A stretch of 64,000 nucleotides of DNA from Paragordius varius (taxonomy: Eukaryota > Nematomorpha), in the NCBI GenBank assembly GCA_964247055.1, contig OZ176053.1, forward strand, positions 13,454,001-13,518,000. Reading direction: 5' to 3'. Under the pieces are notes generated by a model that had not been told where the DNA came from, made no database searches, and saw only the letters and a program-made list of their open reading frames with translations. Within the stretch, counting starts at the first letter, position 1. Each line of letters starts with the position of its first letter. Of this stretch, positions 24,701-37,850 are shown piece by piece. The position numbers and the translations under genes were made by a program.

Positions 24701-25829
24701 TTAAATATTTAAAAAATTCATAAAAATTACATTTAAAGTCCGATCTCAAAAATATTTGGGGTGATGATGGAACTACTATAGGGCTACCCAAAAAAATTAT
24801 GGCGACATCACTTGATCAAGTTTGGATTTTAGGTAGCCATTTTTATTTTTAAAATCGTATAAAATAAATTTTTTAAATATTTAAAAATTCATAAAAATTA
24901 CATTAACAGTCCCATCTCAAAAATATTTGGGGTGATTATGGAACTACCATGGGGCTACACAAAAAAAATTATGGCGAAATCACCTGATCAAATTTGGATT
25001 TTAGGTAGCCATTTTTATTTTTAAAATCGTATAAAATAAATTTTTTAAATATTTAAAAAATTCATAAAAATTACATTTATACTCCGATCTCGAAAATATT
25101 TGGGGTGATGATGGAACTACTATAGGGCTACCCAAAAAAATTATGGCGACATCACTTGATCAAATTTGGATTTTAGGTAGCCATTTTTATTTTTAAAATT
25201 GTATAAAATAAATTTTTTAAATATTTAAAAAATTCATAAAAATTACATTTATACTCCGATCTCGAAAATATTTGGGGTGATGATGGAACTACCATAGGGC
25301 TACCCAAAAAAATTATGGTGACATCACCTGATCAAATTTGGATTTTAGGTAGCCATTTTTATTTTTAAAATCGTATAAAATAAATTTTTTAAATATTTAA
25401 AAAATTCATAAAAATTACATTTATACTCCGATCTCAAAAATATTTGGGGTGATGATGGAACTACTATAGGGCTACCCAAAAAAATTATGACGACATCACT
25501 TGATCAAGTTTGGATTTTAGGTAGCCATTTTTATTTTTAAAATCGTATAAAATAAATTTTTTAAATATTTAAAAATTCATAAAAATTACATTAACAGTCC
25601 CATCTCAAAAATATTTGGGGTGATTATGGAACTACCATAGGGCTACCCAAAAAAATTATGGCGACATCAACTGATCAAATTTGGATTTTAGGTAGCCATT
25701 TTTATTTTTAAAATCGTATAAAATAAATTTTTTAAATATTTAAAAATTCATAAAAATTACATTTATACTCCGATCTCGAAAATATTTGGGGTGATGATGG
25801 AACTACCATAGGGTTACCCAAAAAAAATT

Positions 25830-28800
25830 ATGGTGACATCACCAGATCAAATATGTATTTTAGGTAGCCATTTTTATTTTTAAAATCGTATAAAATAAAT
25901 TTTTTAAATATTTAAAAAATTCATAAAAACTACAATTATAGTCCGATCTCAAAAATATTTGGGGTGATACTACTATAGGGCTATTCAAAAAAAAATTATG
26001 GCAACATCACCTGAGCAAATTTGGATTTTAGGTAGCCATTTTTATTTTTAAAATCGTCTAAAATAAATTTAATATTTAAAAAATTCAAAAAAATTACATT
26101 AACAGTCCCATCTCAAAAATATTTGGGGTGATGATGGAACTACTATAGGGCTACCCAAAAAAATTATGGCGACATCACTTGATCAAGTTTGGATTTTAGG
26201 TAGCCATTTTTATTTTTAAAATCGTATAAAATAAATTTTTTAAATATTTAAAAATTCATAAAAATTACATTAACAGTCCCATCTCAAAAATATTTGGGGT
26301 GATTATGGAACTACCATGGGGCTACACAAAAAAAATTATGGCGAAATCACCTGATCAAATTTGGATTTTAGGTAGCCATTTTAATTTTTAAAATCGTATA
26401 AAATAATTTTTTTAAATATTTAAAAAATTCATAAAAATTACATTTAAAATCCGATCTCAAAAATATTTGGGGTGATGATGGAACCACCATAGGGTTACCC
26501 AAAAAAAATTATGGTGACATCACCAGATCAAATATGTATTTTAGGTAGCCATTTTTATTTTTAAAATCGTATAAAATAAATTTTTTAAATATTTAAAAAA
26601 TTCATAAAAACTACAATTATAGTCCGATCTCAAAAATATTTGGGGTGATACTACTATAGGGCTATTCAAAAAAAAATTATGGCAACATCACCTGAGCAAA
26701 TTTGGATTTTAGGTAGCCATTTTTATTTTTAAAATCGTATAAAATAAATTTTTTAAATATTTAAAAAATCCAAAAAAATTACATTTATACTCCGATCTCG
26801 ACAATATTTGGGGTGATGATGGAACTACCATAGGGCTACCCAAAAAAATTATGGTGACATCACCTGATCAAATTTGGATTTTAGTTAGCCATTTTTATTT
26901 TTAAAATCGTATAAAATAGATTTTTTAAATATTTAAAAAATTCATAAAAATTACATTTATATTCCGATCTCGAAAATATTTGGGGTGATGATGGAACTAC
27001 CATAGGGCTACCCAAAAAAAATTATGGTGACATCACCTGATCAAATTTGGATATTAGGTAGCCATTTTTATTTTTAAAATCGTATAAAAAAATTTTTTTA
27101 AATATTTAAAAAATTCATAAAAATTACATTTATACTCCGATCTCGAAAATATTTGGCGTGATGATGGAACTACTATAGGGCTACCCAAAAAAAATTATGG
27201 CGACATCACCTGATTAAATTTGGATTTTAGGTAGCCATTTTTATTTTTAAAATCGTATAAAATAAATTTTTTAAATATTTAAAAATTCATAAAAATTACA
27301 TTTATAGTCCGATCCCCAAAATATTTGGGGTGATGATGGAACTACCATAGGGCTACCCAAAAAAAATTATGGCGACATCACCTGATCAAATTTGGATTTT
27401 AGGTAGCCATTTTTATTTTTAAAATCGTATAAAATAAATTTTTTAAATATTTAAAAAATTCATAAAAATTACATTTATACTCCGATCTCGAAAATATTTG
27501 GGGTGATGATGGAACTACCATAGGGCTACCCAAAAAAAATATGGCGACATCACCTGATCAAATTTGGATTTTAGGTAGCTAATTTTTATTTTTAAAATCG
27601 TATAAAATAAATTTTTCAAATATTTAAAAAATCCAAAAAAATTACATTAACAGTCCCATCTCAAAAATATTTGGGGTGATTATGGAACTACCATAGGGCT
27701 ACCCAAAAAAAATTATGGTAACATCACCTGATTAAATTTGGATTTTAGGTAGCCATTTTTATTTTTAAAATCGTATAAAATAAATTTTTTAAATATTTAA
27801 AAAATTCATAAAAATTACATTTATAGTCCGATCCCCAAAATATTTGGGGTGATGATGGAACTACCATAGGGCTACCCAAAAAAAATTATGGCGACATCAC
27901 ATGATCAAATTTGGATTTTAGGTAGCCATTTTTATTTTTAAAATCGTATAAAATAAATTTTTTAAATATTTAAAAAATCCAAAAAAATTACATTTATACT
28001 CCGATCTCGACAATATTTGGGGTGATGATGGAACTACCATAGGGCTACCCAAAAAAATTATGGTGACATCACCTGATCAAATTTGGATTTTAGTTAGCCA
28101 TTTTTATTTTTAAAATCGTATAAAATAGATTTTTTAAATATTTAAAAAATTCATAAAAATTACATTTATATTCCGATCTCGAAAATATTTGGGGTGATGA
28201 TGGAACTACCATAGGGCTACCCAAAAAAAATTATGGTGACATCACCTGATCAAATTTTGATTTTAGGTAGCCATTTTTATTTTTAAAATCGTATAAAAAA
28301 ATTTTTTTAAATATTTAAAAAATTCATAAAAATTACATTTATACTCCGATCTCGAAAATATTTGGCGTGATGATGGAACTACTATAGGGCTACCCAAAAA
28401 AAATTATGGCGACATCACCTGATCAAATTTGGATTTTAGGTAGCCATTTTTATTTTTAAAATCGTATAAAATAAATTTTTTAAATATTTAAAAAATTCAT
28501 AAAAATTACATTTATACTCCGATCTCGAAAATATTTGGGGTGATGATGGAACTACCATAGGGCTACCCAAAAAAAATTATGGTGACATCACCTGATCAAA
28601 TTTGGATTTTAGGTAGCCATTTTTTTTTAAAATCGTATAAAATAAATTTTTTAAATATTTAAAAAATTCATAAAAATTACATTTATACTCCGATCTCGAC
28701 AATATTTGGGGTGATGATGGAACTACCATAGGGCTACCCAAAAAAAATTATGGTGACATCACCTGATCAAATTTGGATTTTAGGTAGCCATTTTTATTTT

Positions 28801-31800
28801 TAAAATCGTATAAAATAAATTTTTTAAATATTTAAAAAATTCATAAAAATTACATTTATACTCCGATCTCAAAAATATTTGGGGTGATAATGGAACTACT
28901 ATAGGGCTACCCAAAAAAATTATGGCGACATCACTTGATCAAGTTTGGATTTTAGGTAGCCATTTTTATTTTTAAAATCGTATAAAATAAATTTTTTAAA
29001 TATTTAAAAATTCATAAAAATTACATTAACAGTCCCATCTCAAAAATATTTGGGGTGATTATGGAACTACCATGGGGCTACACAAAAAAAATTATGGCGA
29101 AATCACCTGATCAAATTTGGATTTTAGGTAGCCATTTTTATTTTTAAAATCGTATAAAATAAATTTTTTAAATATTTTAAACATTTATAAAAATTACATT
29201 TACAGTCCGATCTCAAAAATATTTGGGGTGATTATGGAACTACCATAGGGCTACCCAAAAAAAAATTATAGTGACATCACCTGATCAAATTTGGATTTAG
29301 GTAGCCATTTTTTTTAAAATCGTATAAAATAAATTTTTTAAATATTTAAAAAATTTATAAAAATTACATTTACAGTCCGATCTCAAAAATATTTGGGGTG
29401 ATTATGGAACTACCATAGGGCTACCCAAAAAAAATTATGGCAACATCACCTGATCAAATTTGGATTTTAGGTAGACATTTTAATTTTTAAAATCGTATAA
29501 AATAATTTTTTTAAATATTTAAATAATTCATAAAAATTACATTTAAAATCCGATCTCAAAAATATTTGGGGTGATGATGGAACCACCATAGGGTTACCCA
29601 AAAAAAATTATGGTGACATCACCAGATCAAATATGTATTTTAGGTAGCCATTTTTATTTTTAAAATCGTATAAAATAAATTTTTTAAATATTTAAAAAAT
29701 TCATAAAAACTACAATTATAGTCCGATCTCAAAAATATTTGGGGTGATACTACTATAGGGCTATTCAAAAAAAATTATGGCAACATCACCTGAGCAAATT
29801 TGGATTTTAGGTAGCCATTTTTATTTTTAAAATCGTCTAAAATAAATTTAATATTTAAAAAATTCAAAAAAATTACATTAACAGTCCCATCTCAAAAATA
29901 TTTGGGGTGATTATGGAACTACCATAGGGCTACCCAAAAAAAATTATGGTAACATCACCTGATTAAATTTGGATTTTAGGTAGCCATTTTTATTTTTAAA
30001 ATCGTATAAAATAAATTTTTTAAATATTTAAAAAATTCATAAAAATTACATTTATAGTCCGATCCCCAAAATATTTGGGGTGATGATGGAACTACCATAG
30101 GGCTACCCAAAAAAAATTATGGCGACATCACCTGATCAAATTTGGATTTTAGGTAGCCATTTTTATTTTTAAAATCGTATAAAATAAATTTTTTAAATAT
30201 TTAAAAAATCCAAAAAAATTACATTTATACTCCGATCTCGACAATATTTGGGGTGATGATGGAACTACCATAGGGCTACCCAAAAAAATTATGGTGACAT
30301 CACCTGATCAAATTTGGATTTTAGTTAGCCATTTTTATTTTTAAAATCGTATAAAATAGATTTTTTAAATATTTAAAAAATTCATAAAAATTACATTTAT
30401 ATTCCGATCTCGAAAATATTTGGGGTGATGATGGAACTACCATAGGGCTACCCAAAAAAAATTATGGTGACATCACCTGATCAAATTTGGATATTAGGTA
30501 GCCATTTTTATTTTTAAAATCGTATAAAATAAATTTTTTAAATATTTAAAAAATTCATAAAAATTACATTTATACTCCGATCTCGAAAATATTTGGGGTG
30601 ATGATGGAACTACCATAGGGCTACCCAAAAAAAATATGGCGACATCACCTGATCAAATTTGGATTTTAGGTAGCTAATTTTTATTTTTAAAATCGTATAA
30701 AATAAATTTTTCAAATATTTAAAAAATCCAAAAAAATTACATTAACAGTCCCATCTCAAAAATATTTGGGGTGATTATGGAACTACCATAGGGCTACCCA
30801 AAAAAAATTATGGTAACATCACCTGATTAAATTTGGATTTTAGGTAGCCATTTTTATTTTTAAAATCGTATAAAATAAATTTTTTAAATATTTAAAAAAT
30901 TCATAAAAATTACATTTATAGTCCGATCCCCAAAATATTTGGGGTGATGATGGAACTACCATAGGGCTACCCAAAAAAAATTATGGCGACATCACATGAT
31001 CAAATTTGGATTTTAGGTAGCCATTTTTATTTTTAAAATCGTATAAAATAAATTTTTTAAATATTTAAAAAATCCAAAAAAATTACATTTATACTCCGAT
31101 CTCGAAAATATTTGGCGTGATGATGGAACTACTATAGGGCTACCCAAAAAAAATTATGGCGACATCACCTGATCAAATTTGGATTTTAGGTAGCCATTTT
31201 TATTTTTAAAATCGTATAAAATAAATTTTTTAAATATTTAAAAAATTCATAAAAATTACATTTATACTCCGATCTCGAAAATATTTGGGGTGATGATGGA
31301 ACTACCATAGGGCTACCCAAAAAAAATTATGGTGACATCACCTGATCAAATTTGGATTTTAGGTAGCCATTTTTTTTAAAATCGTATAAAATAAATTTTT
31401 TAAATATTTAAAAAATTCATAAAAATTACATTTATACTCCGATCTCGAAAATATTTGGGGTGATGATGGAACTACCATAGGGCTACCCAAAAAAAATTAT
31501 GGTGACATCACCTGATTAAATTTGGATTTTAGGTAGCCATTTTTATTTTTAAAATCGTATAAAATAATTTTTTAAATATTTAAAAATTCATAAAAATTAC
31601 ATTTATAGTCCGATACCCAAAATATTTGGGGTTATGATGGAACTACCATAGGGCTACCCAAAAAAAATTATGGCGACATCACCTGATCCAATTTGGATTT
31701 TAGGTAGCCATTTTTATTTTTAAAATCGTATAAAATAAATTTTTTAAATATTTAAAAAATTCATAAAAATTACATTTATACTCCGATCTCGAAAATATTT

Positions 31801-32560
31801 GGGGTGATGATGGAACTACCATAGGGCTACCCAAAAAAAATATGGCGACATCACCTGATCAAATTTGGATTTTAGGTAGCCATTTTTATTTTTAAAATCG
31901 TATAAAATAAATTTTTCAAATATTTAAAAAATCCAAAAAAATTACATTTATACTCCGATCTCGACAATATTTGGGGTGATGATGGAACTACCATAGGGCT
32001 ACCCAAAAAAAATTATAGTGACATCACCTGATCAAATTTGGATTTTAGGTAGCCATTTTTATTTTTAAAATCGTATAAAATAGATTTTTTAAATATTTAA
32101 AAAATTCATAAAAATTACATTTATATTCCGATCTCGAAAATATTTGGGGTGATGATGGAACTACCATAGGGCTACCCAAAAAAAATTATGGTGACATCAC
32201 CTGATCAAATTTGGATTTTAGGTAGCCATTTTTATTTTTAAAATCGTATAAAAATTTTTTTTTAAATATTTAAAAAATTCATAAAAATTACATTTATAGT
32301 CCGATCCCCAAAATTTTGGGGTGATGATAGAACTACCATAGGGCTACGCAAAAAAAATTATGGCGACATCACCTGATCAAATTTGGATTTTAGGTAGCCA
32401 TTTTTATTTTTAAAATCGTATAAAATAAATTTTTTAAATCTAAACAAAAAAATTACATTTATATCCGATCTCGACAATATTTGGGGTGATGATGGAACTA
32501 CCATAGGGCTACCCAAAAAATATTATGGTGACATCACCTGATCAAATTTGGATTTTAGGT
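25830..32560 (+). repeat. B subregion 2: divergent mosaic of monomers
   Basis: Monomers here carry the most private variants: accagatcaaatatg (25841, 26522, 29621), a shortened gatactactatagggctattc form, gagcaaatttgg, cgtctaaaat with a deleted palindrome (about 26050 and 29830), gtagctaattt (27575, 30670) and ggcgtg (27155, 28374, 31114). Markers recur at about 1209, 2231, 3095 and 3780 bp but not in one constant frame. Blocks have therefore been copied, then interrupted by gain or loss of monomers. Confidence 0.8.
26700..29190 (+). repeat. 1209-bp higher-order repeat in B (7-mer)
   Basis: agttagcc at 26883 and 28092 and attccgatctcg at 26961 and 28170 are each 1209 bp apart, close to seven 173-bp monomers. 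The same pair of markers appears again 2231 bp further on (30323, 30401). The block sits inside the mosaic subregion. Confidence 0.8.
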
Positions 32561-32879
32561 AGCCATTTTTATTTTTAAAATCGTATAAAATAAATTTTTT
32601 AAATATTTAAAAAATTCATTAAAATTACATTTATAGTCCGATCCCCAAAATATTTAGGGTGATGATGGACCTACCATGGGGCTACCCAAAAAAAATTATG
32701 GCGACATCACCTGATCAAATTTGGATTTTAGGTGGCCATTTTTATTTTTAAAATCGTATAAAATAAATTTTTTAAATATTTAAAAAATTCATAAAAATTA
32801 CATTTATACTCCGATCTCGAAAATATTTGGGATGATGATGGAACTACCATAGGGCTACCCAAAAAAAATTATGGTGACA

Positions 32880-34270
32880 TCACCTGATCAAATTTGGATT
32901 TTAGGCAGCCATTTTTATTTTTAAAATCGTATAAAATATATTTTTTAAATATTTAAAAAATTCATAAAAATTACATTTATACTCCGATCTCGAAAATATT
33001 TGGGGTGATGATGGAACTACTATAGGGCTACCCAAAAAAAATTATGGCGACATCACCTGATCAAATTTGGATTTTAGGTAGCCATTTTTATTTTTAAAAT
33101 CGTATAAAATAAATTTTTTAAATATTTAAAAAATTCATAAAAATTACATTTATACTCCGATCTCGAAAATATTTGGGGTGATGATGGAACTACCATAGGG
33201 CTACCCAAAAAAAATTATGGTGACATCACCTGATCAAATTTGGATTTTATTTAGCCATTTTTATTTTTAAAATCGTATAAAATAAATTTTTTAAATATTT
33301 AAAAAATTCATAAAAATTACATTTATACTCCGATCTCGAAAATATTTGGGGTGATGATGGAACTACCATAGGACTACCCAAAAAAAATTATGGTGACATC
33401 ACCTGATTAAATTTGGATTTTAGGTAGCCATTTTTATTTTTAAAATCGTATAAAATAAATTTTTTAAATATTTAAAAAATTCATAAAAATTACATTTATA
33501 GTCCGATCCCCAAAATATTTGGGGTGATGATGGAACCACCATAGGGCTACCCAAAAAAAATTATGGTGACATCACCTGATCAAATTTGGATTTTAGGCAG
33601 CCATTTTTATTTTTAAAATCGTATAAAATATATTTTTTAAATATTTAAAAAATTCATAAAAATTACATTTATACTCCGATCTCGAAAATATTTGGGGTGA
33701 TGATGGAACTACTATAGGGCTACCCAAAAAAAATTATGGCGACATCACCTGATCAAATTTGGATTTTAGGTAGCCATTTTTATTTTTAAAATCGTATAAA
33801 ATAAATTTTTTAAATATTTAAAAAATTCATAAAAATTACATTTATACTCCGATCTCGAAAATATTTGGGGTGATGATGGAACTACCATAGGGCTACCCAA
33901 AAAAAATTATGGTGACATCACCTGATCAAATTTGGATTTTATTTAGCCATTTTTATTTTTAAAATCGTATAAAATAAATTTTTTAAATATTTAAAAAATT
34001 CATAAAAATTACATTTATACTCCGATCTCGAAAATATTTGAGGTGATGATGGAACTACCATAGGACTACCCAAAAAAAATTATGGTGACATCACCTGATT
34101 AAATTTGGATTTTAGGTAGCCATTTTTATTTTTAAAATCGTATAAAATAAATTTTTTAAATATTTAAAAAATTCATAAAAATTACATTTATAGTCCGATC
34201 CCCAAAATATTTGGGGTGATGATGGAACTACCATAGGGCTACCCAAAAAAAATTATGGCGACATCACCTG
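32880..34270 (+). repeat. 692-bp higher-order repeat in B (4-mer)
   Basis: The rare form gattttatttagcc has its tttagcc at 33250 and 33942, 692 bp apart, exactly four 173-bp monomers. ggcagcc with aatatatttttt also occurs in both copies (about 32904 and 33597). The same pair of markers returns 2242 bp later as part of the larger block. Confidence 0.84.
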
Positions 34271-37200
34271 ATCAAATTTGAATTTTAGGTAGCCATTTTT
34301 ATTTTTAAAATCGTATAAAATAAATTTTTTAAATATTTAAAAAATTCAAAAAAATTACATTTATACTCCGATCTCGAAAATATTTGGGGTGATGATGGAA
34401 CTACCATAGGGCTACCCAAAAAAAATTATGGTGACATCACCTGATCAAATTTGGATTATAGGTAGCCATTTTTATTTTTAAAATCGTATAAAATAAATTT
34501 TTTAAATATTTAAAAAAGTCATAAAAATTACATTTATAGTCCGATCCCCAAAATATTTAGGGTGATGATGGAACTACCATAGGGCTACCCAAAAAAAATT
34601 ATGGCGACATCACCTGATCAAATTTGGATTTTAGGTAGCCATTTTATTTTTAATATCGTATAAAATAAATTTTTTAAATATTTAAACAAAAAAATTACAT
34701 TTATACTCCGACCTCGACAATATTTGGGGTGAGGATGGAACTACCATAGGGCTCCCAAAAAAAATTATGGCGACATCACCTGATCAAATTTGGATTTTAG
34801 GTAGCCATTTTTATTTTTGAAATCGTATAAAATAAATTTTTTAAATATTTAAAAAATTCATAAAAATTACATTTATACTCCGATCTCGAAAATATTTGGG
34901 GTGATGATGGAACTACCATAGGGCTACCCAAAAAAAATTATGGTGACATCACCTGATCAAATTTGGATTTTAGGTAGCCATTTTTATTTTTAAAATCGTA
35001 TAAAATAAATTTTTTAAATATTTAAAAAATTCATAAAAATTACATTTATACTCCGATCTCGACAATATTTGGGGTGATGATGAAACTACCATAGGGCTAC
35101 GCAAAAAAAATTATGGCGACATCACCTGATCAAATTTGGATTTTAGGTAGCCATTTTTATTTTTAAAATCGTATAAAATAAATTTTTTAAATATTAAAAA
35201 AATTCAAAACAATTACATTTATACTCCGATCTCGACAATATTTGGGGTGATGATGGAACTACCATAGGGCTACCCAAAAAAAATTATGGTGACATCACCT
35301 GACCAAATTTGGATTTTAGGTAGCCATTTTTATTTTTAAAATCGTATAAAATAAATTTTTTAAATATTTAAAAAATTCATAAAAATTACATTTATACTCC
35401 GATCTCGAAAATATTTGGGGTGATGATGGAACTACCATAGGGCTACCCAAAAAAAATTATAGTGACATCACCTGATCAAATTTGGATTTTAGGTAGCCAT
35501 TTTTATTTTTAAAATCGTATAAAATAAATTTTTTAAATATTTAAAAAATTCATAAAAATTACATTTATACTCCGATCTCGAAAATATTTGGGTTGATGAT
35601 GGAACTACCATAGGACTACCCAAAAAAAATTATGGTGACATCACCTGATTAAATTTGGATTTTAGGTAGCCATTTTTATTTTTAAAATCGTATAAAATAA
35701 ATTTTTTAAATATTTAAAAAATTCATAAAAATTACATTTATAGTCCGATCCCCAAAATATTTGGGGTGATGATGGAACCACCATAGGGCTACCCAAAAAA
35801 AATTATGGTGACATCACCTGATCAAATTTGGATTTTAGGCAGCCATTTTTATTTTTAAAATCGTATAAAATATATTTTTTAAATATTTAAAAAATTCATA
35901 AAAATTACATTTATACTCCGATCTCGAAAATATTTGGGGTGATGATGGAACTACTATAGGGCTACCCAAAAAAAATTATGGCGACATCACCTGATCAAAT
36001 TTGGATTTTAGGTAGCCATTTTTATTTTTAAAATCGTATAAAATAAATTTTTTAAATATTTAAAAAATTCATAAAAATTACATTTATACTCCGATCTCGA
36101 AAATATTTGGGGTGATGATGGAACTACCATAGGGCTACCCAAAAAAAATTATGGTGACATCACCTGATCAAATTTGGATTTTATTTAGCCATTTTTATTT
36201 TTAAAATCGTATAAAATAAATTTTTTAAATATTTAAAAAATTCATAAAAATTACATTTATACTCCGATCTCGAAAATATTTGAGGTGATGATGGAACTAC
36301 CATAGGACTACCCAAAAAAAATTATGGTGACATCACCTGATTAAATTTGGATTTTAGGTAGCCATTTTTATTTTTAAAATCGTATAAAATAAATTTTTTA
36401 AATATTTAAAAATATCATAAAAATTACATTTATAGTCCGATCCCCAAAATATTTGGGGTGATGATGGAACTACCATAGGGCTACCCAAAAAAAATTATGG
36501 CGACATCACCTGATCAAATTTGAATTTTAGGTAGCCATTTTTATTTTTAAAATCGTATAAAATAAATTTCTTAAATATTTAAAAAATTCAAAAAAATTAC
36601 ATTTATACTCCGATCTCGAAAATATTTGGGGTGATGATGGAACTACCATAGGGCTACCCAAAAAAAATTATGGTGACATCACCTGATCAAATTTGGATTA
36701 TAGGTAGCCATTTTTATTTTTAAAATCGTATAAAATAAATTTTTTAAATATTTAAAAAAGTCATAAAAATTACATTTATAGTCCGATCCCCAAAATATTT
36801 AGGGTGATGATGGAACTACCATAGGGCTACCCAAAAAAAATTATGGCGACATCACCTGATCAAATTTGGATTTTAGGTAGCCATTTTATTTTTAATATCG
36901 TATAAAATAAATTTTTTAAATATTTAAACAAAAAAATTACATTTATACTCCGACCTCGACAATATTTGGGGTGAGGATGGAACTACCATAGGGCTCCCAA
37001 AAAAAATTATGGCGACATCACCTGATCAAATTTGGATTTTAGGTAGCCATTTTTATTTTTGAAATCGTATAAAATAAATTTTTTAAATATTTAAAAAATT
37101 CATAAAAATTACATTTATACTCCGATCTCGAAAATATTTGGGGTGATGATGGAACTACCATAGGGCTACCCAAAAAAAATTATGGTGACATCACCTGATC

Positions 37201-37850
37201 AAATTTGGATTTTAGGTAGCCATTTTTATTTTTAAAATCGTATAAAATAAATTTTTTAAATATTTAAAAAATTCATAAAAATTACATTTATACTCCGATC
37301 TCGACAATATTTGGGGTGATGATGAAACTACCATAGGGCTACGCAAAAAAAATTATGGCGACATCACCTGATCAAATTTGGATTTTAGGTAGCCATTTTT
37401 ATTTTTAAAATCGTATAAAATAAATTTTTTAAATATTAAAAAAATTCAAAAAAATTACATTTATACTCCGATCTCGACAATATTTGGGGTGATGATGGAA
37501 CTACCATAGGGCTACCCAAAAAAAATTATGGTGACATCACCTGACCAAATTTGGATTTTAGGTAGCCATTTTTATTTTTAAAATCGTATAAAATAAATTT
37601 TTTAAATATTTAAAAAATTCATAAAAATTACATTTATACTCCGATCTCGAAAATATTTGGGGTGATGATGGAACTACCATAGGGCTACCCAAAAAAAATT
37701 ATAGTGACATCACCTGATCAAATTTGGATTTTAGGTAGCCATTTTTATTTTTAAAATCGTATAAAATAAATTTTTTAAATATTTAAAAAATTCATAAAAA
37801 TTACATTTATACTCCGATCTCGAAAATATTTGGGTTGATGATGGAACTAC
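33370..37850 (+). repeat. 2242-bp higher-order repeat in B (13-mer), tandem pair
   Basis: Two adjacent copies, about 33370-35611 and 35612-37850. Markers 2242 bp apart: gaaccacc at 33533 and 35775, tttagcc at 33942 and 36184, gggctcccaaaa at 34749 and 36991. The rare forms gattataggtagcc, tttttaatatcg and ctccgacctcgac are also in both. I noticed only a few differences (for example near 36411, 36567 and 35207), so the copies look well over 99% identical and the duplication is probably recent. Confidence 0.88.

Larger units (their letters stand above)
15484..25830 (+). repeat. B subregion 1: mixed subfamilies with 8-mer periodicity
   Basis: This part is rich in variants rare elsewhere: ggaagcc, the cattaacagtccc form with ccatggggctacac, gaaccaccatagggttagcc, and aattgtataaaat. 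The ctcgacaat marker recurs at 17165, 18545, 20097 and 21478, that is at 1380, 1552 and 1381 bp. The cattaacag form recurs at 16803, 18357, 19392, 20772, 22324, 23008, 23870, 24386, 24901 and 25589, all near multiples of 173 bp (6, 8, 9, 4, 5, 3, 3 and 4 monomers for the last eight steps). The main unit is an 8-mer of about 1380 bp, with shorter 3- to 5-mer spacing towards 25 kb. Confidence 0.83.
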
